Positions 1 to 5,063 of a stretch of DNA of 5,063 nucleotides are shown here, one piece after another. Position numbers and translations under genes: made by a program. The notes under the pieces were generated by a model. The model had not been told where the DNA came from, made no database searches, and saw only the letters and a list, made by a program, of their open reading frames with translations. Positions within the stretch are counted from its first letter, which is position 1, and each line of letters opens with the position of its first letter. The DNA is from an uncultured Helcococcus sp. GTDB taxonomy: Bacteria > Bacillota > Clostridia > Tissierellales > Peptoniphilaceae. The DNA lies in contig NZ_CAMPYN010000070.1 of NCBI RefSeq assembly GCF_946998255.1, forward strand, positions 1 to 5,063, given 5' to 3'.

Positions 1-82
1 TAATGTCTGTTGATTGGGTTTTACCAGATATTACTCATGTGAAAATTCAATTTTTCGTGTCCACTATATAGGTAGTAGTTTA
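1..82. mobile_element. Probable outer end of an IS3-family (IS150-like) insertion sequence, partial
   Basis: The last 25 bases (58-82) begin TGTCCAC and end GTAGTAGTTTA. From memory, IS3-family right ends in Firmicutes run TGTCTAC, a short variable part, then GGGAGCAGTTCA, so about 18 of 25 positions agree. The end is not perfect: it finishes TTTA rather than TTCA, which suggests a diverged or decayed copy. The recognisable binding-protein reading frame starts immediately after it, as expected at an insertion junction. A short open stretch at 3-71 (MSVDWVLP...) could be the degraded C-terminus of the transposase OrfB, where a Met-Ser-Pro-Val motif is common, but this is weak. The left end lies outside the window, so a target duplication cannot be seen. 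The bases just inside the gene (AAC or AACA from 83/84) are what it would repeat. The call rests on a remembered end consensus. Confidence 0.5.
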
Positions 83-83
83 A

Positions 84-896
84 ACAACATCATTTATTTA
101 TGATGCAGTAAAGGAAATAGCCGGTGATAAGGTTGATATAAAACTTGTTATACCTTATGGTGAAGACCCTCACCTATACCATGCTAAACCAGAAGATTTG
201 AAGAAAATAAAAGAAGCCGACCTTGTTTTATATCATGGTTTACACTTTGAAGGTAAGATGGAAGATGTATTAGAAAATAAAGGCCATGCTATCACCAAAG
301 ATTTCAAATATAATGAACTCATTTACATAGATGAAGAAGGTTCAAAAGTTGTAGATCCTCACTTCTGGTTTGATATAGATCTATACAAAAAGGCTGTAAA
401 AAATGTTGCAAGTGAACTAGAAACTTTAATACCAGATGAAAAAGAAAACTTTGAAAAAAATTATACAGCTTATGCAGAAAAATTAGACCAATTAAAAGTT
501 GAATTATCTGAAAAGATTAATCAAATACCTGAAGGATCAAGATACTTAATCACCCCTCATGATGCTTTTAACTACTTCTCAAGATTATTCAAAATGGAAG
601 TTGTAGCTCCTCAAGGTGTAAGTACTGATTCAGAAGTATCAAATGCTGATATAGAAAAAACAGCAGAATTTATTGTAAAGAATAAGATTAAAGCTATATT
701 TACAGAATCAACCACAAATCCAGAAAAGATGAAAAAATTACAAGAAATATGTAAGGCTAAGGGATTTGAAGTAAAGGTTGTTTCTGGTGAAGGTCAAGAA
801 TTATATTCTGATTCATTAGCTGACAAGGGAGAAGGCCATACATATATAGATATGTATAGACAAAACGTAGATTTAATAGTAAATAATTTAAAATAG
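84..896 (+). pseudogene. Metal ABC transporter substrate-binding lipoprotein (TroA/MntA family), 5' end lost
   Basis: This is a cluster A-I metal-binding protein that would capture Mn2+, Zn2+ or Fe2+ outside the cell and deliver it to the permeases encoded downstream. The frame is open from 84 (TTSFIYDAVKEIAGD) to the TAG at 894-896, about 270 codons against roughly 300-310 for intact relatives. Candidate metal ligands match TroA: His in DPHLYH (codon 171-173), His in DPHFWFD (360-362), His in TPHDAF (558-560) and Asp in YSDSLADKG (810-812). His at the third position, where pneumococcal PsaA has Glu, favours the TroA/B. subtilis MntA type. What is missing is the N-terminus: no in-frame ATG, hydrophobic signal or lipobox Cys exists upstream, and in-frame stops lie at 69-71 and 81-83. 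The first usable in-frame codons (TTG 198, ATG 258) fall after the first His ligand and would give an unexported protein. It is therefore most likely inactive, split by the adjacent insertion sequence. Metal preference cannot be fixed from sequence. Confidence 0.8.
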
Positions 897-916
897 ATGA
901 GATTTAGGAGTTACTT

Positions 917-1636
917 ATGAAAGAATCAATAATTGAAATAAAAGATTTAAATGTTAGTTATGATAAAAATACAAAGGTTCTTTCCAATATAAACTTAGAC
1001 ATACCTGCAAATGTAAGAGCTGCTATAGTTGGGCCAAACGGAGCTGGTAAATCAACCTTAATAAAGTCTATCTTAGACCTAGTAGAAAACAAAACGGGTT
1101 CTATAAAAATTTTCAATAAAAATTTAGACAATGTGAGGGACGAAATTGCTTATGTCCCTCAAAGGTCTAATGTAAACTGGGATTTCCCTATTACTGTATT
1201 CGATGTAGTTTTAATGGGCAGATACCAACACTTATCTTTATTTAGAAGGCCTAAAAAAGAAGATAAAGAAATAGCCATGAAAGCTTTAAAAGAAATGAAA
1301 ATGGAAGATTTTGCAGACCGCCATATTTCACAATTATCTGGCGGTCAAAAGCAAAGAGTCTTCATAGCTAGAGCCTTGTGTCAAGATGCAGACTTATATA
1401 TTTTGGATGAACCCTTGGCAGGTGTAGATAAGAATACAGAAAAAATAATTATGGATAAGTTTACCGACTTGCAGAAAAAAGGTAAAACTGTAATAGCTGT
1501 CCACCATGATTTAGGATCTTTAAAAGAATATTTTGATTACCTAATAATATTAAACCATGATATCAAGGTAGCAGGTCCAATAGAAACAAGCTTAAATCAA
1601 GAAAATATTGATAAAGCTTATAGTATAAGGAGCTAA
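917..1636 (+). CDS. Metal ABC transporter ATP-binding protein (TroB/MntB/ZnuC family)
   Basis: This is the cytoplasmic ATPase that powers metal import through the two permeases encoded just downstream. All nucleotide-binding motifs are present in order in 239 residues: Walker A GPNGAGKST (39-47), Q-loop Gln82 in VPQRS, signature LSGGQ (140-144), Walker B LYILDE (160-165), D-loop AGVD (168-171) and the switch His197 in VHHD. The stretch NWDFPITVFDVVLMGRY (87-103) is typical of the Mn/Zn/Fe chelate branch of ABC ATPases. Length is normal for the family. The ATG at 917 is well supported by AGGAG at 906-910. The gene starts 20 bp after the stop of the binding-protein remnant and ends 2 bp before the next start, so it is co-transcribed. 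Nothing in it looks damaged, which suggests that the loss of the upstream gene is recent or that the transporter core is still used. Confidence 0.95.
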   Translation: MKESIIEIKDLNVSYDKNTKVLSNINLDIPANVRAAIVGPNGAGKSTLIKSILDLVENKTGSIKIFNKNLDNVRDEIAYVPQRSNVNWDFPITVFDVVLMGRYQHLSLFRRPKKEDKEIAMKALKEMKMEDFADRHISQLSGGQKQRVFIARALCQDADLYILDEPLAGVDKNTEKIIMDKFTDLQKKGKTVIAVHHDLGSLKEYFDYLIILNHDIKVAGPIETSLNQENIDKAYSIRS

Positions 1637-1638
1637 TT

Positions 1639-2508
1639 ATGTTAGATATTTTAACTTCATATACATTTAAAGTCGTTTTTGCAGGCACTTTACTATTGTC
1701 TATTTCTAGTGCATTAGTAGGGGCTTTAAACCTTTATAAGGGACAAAGTTTAATTGGTGATGCTATAGGTCACTCAACATTTCCTGGTATTACCTTAGCC
1801 TTTATACTTTTTCAAAGTAGAAATCCTTTAATTTTGTTGTTAGGTGCTTGTATAAGTGGTGGGATAGCCTATTATATAATTCAAAAAATTAAAAAGACCT
1901 CGATAATAGAGTTAGATGCAAGTCTAGCCATTGTTTTATCAGGCTTTTTCGGTTTTGGTATGGTATGTAAAAGTTATATACAAGGAAATAAAAGCTTTAC
2001 AGGAACCAGCCAAGCCGGCCTTGAAAAATATATTTTTGGACAAGCTTCATACCTATTAGAATCAGATGTAATTATAATAGCTACTATAACTATAATATGT
2101 CTTTTCTTAATGTTGGCTTTTTATAAAGAATTAAAACTTTATCTTTTTGATCCTGAATTTGCTCAAGTTACTGGTATCCCTAGTAGATTAGTAGATATGG
2201 TTATCTTAGTATTGACACTCTTGGTTATATCAGCAGGCATAAAATCTGTTGGTTTTATATTAATTAGTTCTTTTCTAATAATACCAACAATAAGCGCCCA
2301 ACAATGGTCACATAAATTTGGCCATGTATTGGTCCTTGCTTGCATATTCTCTGCTATATCAACCTTTATAGGAAATTATCTATCATCATCGGCTGATGGC
2401 TTAGCAACTGGTCCAACTATAATAGTAGTCTCTTGTATAATTGCTTTCTTCTCTATGTTATTTGGAAAAAGAAGCTTTATTTATCATAAATTAAGGAGGA
2501 AGAAATGA
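1639..2508 (+). CDS. Metal ABC transporter permease, ABC-3 family (TroC-like)
   Basis: This is an integral membrane subunit of the metal importer, expected to pair with the next gene product to form the channel. The 289-residue protein is mostly hydrophobic, with about eight membrane spans by eye. It carries the family landmarks: SLIGDAIGHSTFPGITLAF (37-55, the usual GDAISHAVLPG region), LFDPEFAQVTGIP (169-181, the cytoplasmic segment facing the ATPase), SVGFILISSFLIIPTISA (203-220) and GLATGPTIIVV (254-264). The tail FGKRSFIYHKLRRKK is strongly basic and would lie in the cytoplasm. Start ATG 1639 follows AAGGAG (1627-1632), which sits inside the end of the ATPase gene. The TGA stop overlaps the next ATG by 4 bp (ATGA at 2505-2508), a sign of translational coupling. 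Metal specificity cannot be read from it. Confidence 0.93.
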   Translation: MLDILTSYTFKVVFAGTLLLSISSALVGALNLYKGQSLIGDAIGHSTFPGITLAFILFQSRNPLILLLGACISGGIAYYIIQKIKKTSIIELDASLAIVLSGFFGFGMVCKSYIQGNKSFTGTSQAGLEKYIFGQASYLLESDVIIIATITIICLFLMLAFYKELKLYLFDPEFAQVTGIPSRLVDMVILVLTLLVISAGIKSVGFILISSFLIIPTISAQQWSHKFGHVLVLACIFSAISTFIGNYLSSSADGLATGPTIIVVSCIIAFFSMLFGKRSFIYHKLRRKK

Positions 2509-3353
2509 TTTATTCATTACTTACTCTTATAGTAGCTGCTCTAGCCTGCAGTGTTTTAGGAGTATTTTTAGTCTTAAGAAGGCAGTCAATGCTAACTGAT
2601 GCAATAAGTCACTCAGTCTTATTGGGAATAGTATTAGCCTTTTTTATAACAAAATCTTTAGATTCACCTTTTTTATTGGTAAGCGCAAGTATATCGGGAT
2701 TAGTAGCTGTTTTAGCAATAGAAAAACTTGGATCAAGTAAGTATGTAAAAAAAGACGACGCAGTAGGAATAATATATCCTATGTTTTTTTCCATAGCAGT
2801 TATATTAATAAGTAGATATGCTAAAAACGCCCATCTAGATACAGATATAGTCTTATTGGGAGAGGTAATTTTTGTCAGCTTAGATACTTATAATATATTT
2901 GGAATGGAAATAGCCAAGTCCTTTGTAAACTTGTCTTTAATGTTTCTAGTAAATATAGTCTTTATAAAATTATTTTTTAAGGAACTTAAAGTAGCAACAT
3001 TTGATATAGTATTCGCTAAAACAATTGGTATACCTACAGGATTTTTATTTTACTCTATAATGGTTCTAACATCAGCAACAAGTGTGATGTCTTTTAATGC
3101 TGTAGGCTCAATCTTAGTTGTTTCATTTTTTATTACTTCAGCCTCTATTGGATTATTGTTAGGAAAATCTTTATCAAATACTTTAATAATTACTTGCATT
3201 TTTGCTATAATTAATAGTATCGAAGGTTTCACGTTGGCATATTATTTAAATGTATCAATGTCAGGTATGGTTGCCTTTGTTTCTATGGTAAATTTTTTAC
3301 TAACTATTGCAATTAAAAATATGAAGGGTAAATTAAATGAAAGTTCTACCTGA
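2505..3353 (+). CDS. Metal ABC transporter permease, ABC-3 family (TroD-like)
   Basis: This is the second membrane subunit, a paralogue of the preceding one. Two unlike permeases are the rule in tro/mnt operons with the TroABCD layout, whereas psaABC- and sloABC-type operons have one. The protein has 282 residues and about eight hydrophobic spans. Landmarks are TDAISHSVLLGIVLAF (31-46), HLDTDIVLLGE (110-120, a loop characteristic of this permease type), FDIVFAKTIGIP (166-177, facing the ATPase) and VGSILVVSFFITSAS (200-214). In the last of these, the Pro-Ala pair that usually follows the hydrophobic run (as in IIPT of the neighbour) reads Thr-Ser-Ala-Ser, a small departure. Start ATG 2505 has the strongest Shine-Dalgarno in the window, AAGGAGGA at 2493-2500. 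The gene overlaps the regulator gene by 17 bp. Confidence 0.93.
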   Translation: MIYSLLTLIVAALACSVLGVFLVLRRQSMLTDAISHSVLLGIVLAFFITKSLDSPFLLVSASISGLVAVLAIEKLGSSKYVKKDDAVGIIYPMFFSIAVILISRYAKNAHLDTDIVLLGEVIFVSLDTYNIFGMEIAKSFVNLSLMFLVNIVFIKLFFKELKVATFDIVFAKTIGIPTGFLFYSIMVLTSATSVMSFNAVGSILVVSFFITSASIGLLLGKSLSNTLIITCIFAIINSIEGFTLAYYLNVSMSGMVAFVSMVNFLLTIAIKNMKGKLNESST

Positions 3354-3975
3354 GAGAAATGAATACTTAACTACAATATTTAAATTAAAAGAATCAAACA
3401 AAAAAGTGACTAACAAGGCTTTAAGCCAAGCTTTAGATATAGCTCCATCTTCTGTAACAGAAATGGTTAAAAAGCTAAAAAAAGATGGTTTACTTAAAGA
3501 TCAAAAAACTATTGATCTAAGCCAAGATGGTGAAGAATATGCTAAAGATATAGTATCTAAGCATAGACTTTGGGAATACTTTTTAACCGAAAATCTAAAA
3601 TATAATTGGGAAGATGTGCATGAGCAAGCTCAATTGCTTCAAAATGTGACAAGTGACAAGATGTTTGAAGATCTAAATAGATTTTTAGGAGAACCTGAAA
3701 CTTGTCCCCATGGTGGTATAATATATAGCAACCTAAAAAAATCTAATGATAAAATTAGTTTAGATAAGGCTAAAGAAGGATTGGAGTATACTATCCAAAG
3801 CATATTCGACGATAAAACACTTTTAACCTATATAAATAAAATCGGCTTAAAGATTGGTGATAAGCTTAAAGTAATTGAATTTAATGAAATTGATGACTCA
3901 GTAGATATATTAATAAATAATAAAGATAATATAAATTTATCTCACAGGGTTAGCAAAGATATATTTTTAATATAA
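3337..3975 (+). CDS. DtxR/MntR-family metalloregulator of SloR/ScaR/MtsR type, with an altered metal site
   Basis: This is probably the operon's own metal-sensing repressor, as TroR is in Treponema. Residues 1-70 form a winged helix-turn-helix, with recognition helix APSSVTEMVKKLKKDG (36-51). Residues 75-130 form the dimerization/metal domain, including HRLWEYFL and CPHGG (123-127), which is characteristic of the streptococcal SloR/ScaR/MtsR group. Residues 140-212 form an SH3-like C-terminal domain that short MntR proteins lack. Kept potential ligands are Glu9, His76, Glu80, His95, Cys123 and His125. The helix that usually reads H-E-E-A-E-x-L-E-H reads HEQAQLLQN (95-103). Gln99, Gln102 and Asn103 therefore replace the Glu/Cys, Glu and His of the canonical site, so metal response may be altered or lost. 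Start ATG 3337 lies within the permease gene, 8 bp after AAGGG (3324-3328). A later start would cut into the first helix. Family call is firm; the metal sensed is not known. Confidence 0.9.
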   Translation: MKVLPERNEYLTTIFKLKESNKKVTNKALSQALDIAPSSVTEMVKKLKKDGLLKDQKTIDLSQDGEEYAKDIVSKHRLWEYFLTENLKYNWEDVHEQAQLLQNVTSDKMFEDLNRFLGEPETCPHGGIIYSNLKKSNDKISLDKAKEGLEYTIQSIFDDKTLLTYINKIGLKIGDKLKVIEFNEIDDSVDILINNKDNINLSHRVSKDIFLI

Positions 3976-4016
3976 AAATGAAGGTCTTTTGACATTAGTC
4001 ATGACCTTCATTTTTT
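3974..4016. terminator. Two-way intrinsic terminator between convergent genes
   Basis: A perfect 13-bp inverted repeat pairs 3974-3986 with 4003-4015. The GC-richer core is GAAGGTC/GACCTTC, flanked by A5 on the left and T6 (4011-4016) on the right, so it has a U-tract in both directions. Within the 16-base gap, TGAC (3990-3993) can also pair with GTCA (3998-4001) around an ATTA loop, extending the hairpin across an internal bulge. The left arm starts in the regulator's TAA stop codon. The loop holds the stop codon of the opposite gene (3995-3997), and the right arm encodes that gene's last residues. It would end the metal operon and the MFS transcript alike. Confidence 0.9.
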
Positions 4017-5063
4017 ATATGAGTTTTCTCAGTAAATATACTTACAATTAAAAATCCTAATCCTGCAAATACTGCGGCATAAAAAAGCATAGTATTTACT
4101 CCAGCTAAATCTAGGAGTCTACCACCTATTACTGAAGATAAGACTGCTCCTAGGGTAATACTTGAATTTATCAAGGCCTGTCCTCTAACTAGATATTTTT
4201 CATCCAATACATCTCTTGCATAATATACATTAGCTCCAGAAAATAGTCCAAATCCTAATAATTGAAATACTAGGGCGAAGTATACACCAGACAAGTCAGA
4301 TGCTAGATAAGTAAATAAAACTCTAACAAATATAAAGAAACAAGAAATTCTCATTAGATTCCCACTCGTAATTTTTTTCATCAATAGGCTAAGACCAAAT
4401 AAAGCAGGTAACTCTAGGATACCCCCTATGGATATGATAGTCCCCATTTCCTTAGCTTGGTGTCCATGGTGGCTTACAATTTGAAACATATAATTTCCCA
4501 TCATATTATAAGATATAAATACTAAAACAATACCAAATAATACTGATGTGAATCTCCTATGGTGGTTAAAAAATTCTATATATGTAATAGAGTTTCCATT
4601 TTCTATATTTTCATCAAAATCATTTACTTCTTCTATTCCAACAAAGTGAAATTTATTTATGACAATTATCAATAATATATAAACTAAGCTAACCATATAA
4701 ATTACAAAATTTACGCTAGCAAACTTATCAATTAAATATCCTATTAGCATGGATGAAAGTGAAAAGGTTAAGGAACCTATAGCTCTAGCAAGTCCAAAAT
4801 TTATTTTCAAACCCTTATTTATAAAAAACATCCCTAAGGAATTTATAAAAGGTATCAAGCTTTGACTTATAGCAACTAAGACCGCAAAGAAAAATGCTAC
4901 AATCCATTTTGTCTTATCAAAAGATAAAAGAAAAGCTGATGCCAATATCATAAGTAAAGACATGCTAATCACTATCCTATGAACAATCATTTTTTTAGAT
5001 TTGTCAGCAAAATTACCGATAATAGGTGGCAATACTACTGACACTATATAGCCTAGGGCCATC
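3995..5063 (-). CDS. MFS transporter of the LacY/NupG/HcaT-like group, N-terminus outside the window
   Basis: This is a major-facilitator membrane transporter; the substrate is not recognisable. At least 355 residues are present, ending at the TAA complementary to 3995-3997. The Met at 5060-5062 is unlikely to be the start. It lies in the second membrane span, directly before GNFADKSKK (16-24), the loop 2-3 motif of MFS proteins, so about 40 residues with the first span are probably off the right edge. About eleven hydrophobic spans are visible. NFGLARAIGSLTFSLSSMLI (88-107), followed by GYLIDKF, and RGQALINSSITLGAVLSSVI (293-312), followed by GGRLLDLAG, resemble the MFS_1_like family that includes sugar and nucleoside proton symporters. 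A charged central loop (about 137-170, DFDENIENGN then NHHRR) separates the two six-span halves. The gene converges on the metal operon and shares its terminator; nothing ties it to metal transport. No frameshift is visible. Confidence 0.85.
   Translation of the reverse strand, partial: MALGYIVSVVLPPIIGNFADKSKKMIVHRIVISMSLLMILASAFLLSFDKTKWIVAFFFAVLVAISQSLIPFINSLGMFFINKGLKINFGLARAIGSLTFSLSSMLIGYLIDKFASVNFVIYMVSLVYILLIIVINKFHFVGIEEVNDFDENIENGNSITYIEFFNHHRRFTSVLFGIVLVFISYNMMGNYMFQIVSHHGHQAKEMGTIISIGGILELPALFGLSLLMKKITSGNLMRISCFFIFVRVLFTYLASDLSGVYFALVFQLLGFGLFSGANVYYARDVLDEKYLVRGQALINSSITLGAVLSSVIGGRLLDLAGVNTMLFYAAVFAGLGFLIVSIFTEKTHIKNEGHD

Noticed and set aside
1..104. Outward promoter carried by or formed at the IS end
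   Set aside because: A TATGAT at 99-104 and TATATA at 65-70 resemble -10 boxes, but no good -35 box lies 16-18 bases upstream of either. A TTGATT at 10-15 has no partner at the right spacing. AT-rich DNA gives such matches by chance.
100..183. ATG codons near 100, 103 and 181 as possible starts
   Set aside because: None is in the binding-protein frame, which is read from 84 in steps of three.
198..200. TTG as the true start of a 232-residue binding protein
   Set aside because: Unmistakable family sequence, including a metal-ligand His in DPHLYH, continues in frame upstream to 84. A start here has no convincing ribosome site and would remove the signal peptide and one ligand.
897..916. Operator or promoter between the binding-protein remnant and the ATPase gene
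   Set aside because: Only 20 bp separate the two, filled largely by the Shine-Dalgarno site; no inverted repeat of MntR/SloR type is visible.
2163..3232. Short antisense reading frames of about 60 codons at 2163-2345, 2609-2794 and 3050-3232
   Set aside because: They lie opposite well-supported permease genes, lack ribosome sites and domain signals, and read as reverse complements of membrane segments.
5060..5062. Met as the real start of the MFS protein
   Set aside because: The first membrane span expected before the GNFADKSKK motif is absent and the frame touches the window edge, so the gene is cut by the window.

Overview
The window holds most of a five-gene transition-metal uptake operon of the troABCDR / mntABCD / sloABCR kind on the plus strand. 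It faces a partial major-facilitator transporter gene on the minus strand. The DNA is strongly AT-rich and favours A/T-ending codons. Shine-Dalgarno sites are strong (AGGAG, AAGGAG, AAGGAGGA), and the regulator resembles streptococcal SloR/ScaR/MtsR. Together these suggest a low-GC Firmicute; an anaerobic-coccus lineage such as Peptoniphilaceae is a guess I cannot confirm from the sequence.

Layout. Bases 1 to about 82 look like the outer end of an IS3-family insertion sequence. They run straight into the metal-binding lipoprotein gene (84-896), which has lost its start codon, signal peptide and lipobox but is otherwise open to its stop. Next come the ABC ATPase (917-1636), two ABC-3 family permeases (1639-2508 and 2505-3353) and a DtxR-family metalloregulator (3337-3975). 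These genes are separated by 20 bp or less, or overlap, so they form one transcription unit. A compact two-way terminator hairpin (3974-4016) separates the operon from the convergent MFS gene (3995-5062). That gene runs off the right edge.

How it works together. In intact relatives the lipoprotein captures Mn2+, Zn2+ or Fe2+ outside the membrane and the two permeases form the channel. The ATPase drives import, and the regulator represses the operon when metal is plentiful. Here two parts look compromised. The binding protein is severed from its export signal. In the regulator, four residues of the metal-binding dimerization helix, normally Glu/Glu/Glu/His, read Gln97/Gln99/Gln102/Asn103, while a second set of potential ligands (His76, Glu80, His95, Cys123, His125) is kept. 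The regulator's altered metal site and the IS junction are the two things most worth checking. I found no phage, CRISPR, RNA gene or clearly new multi-gene system.
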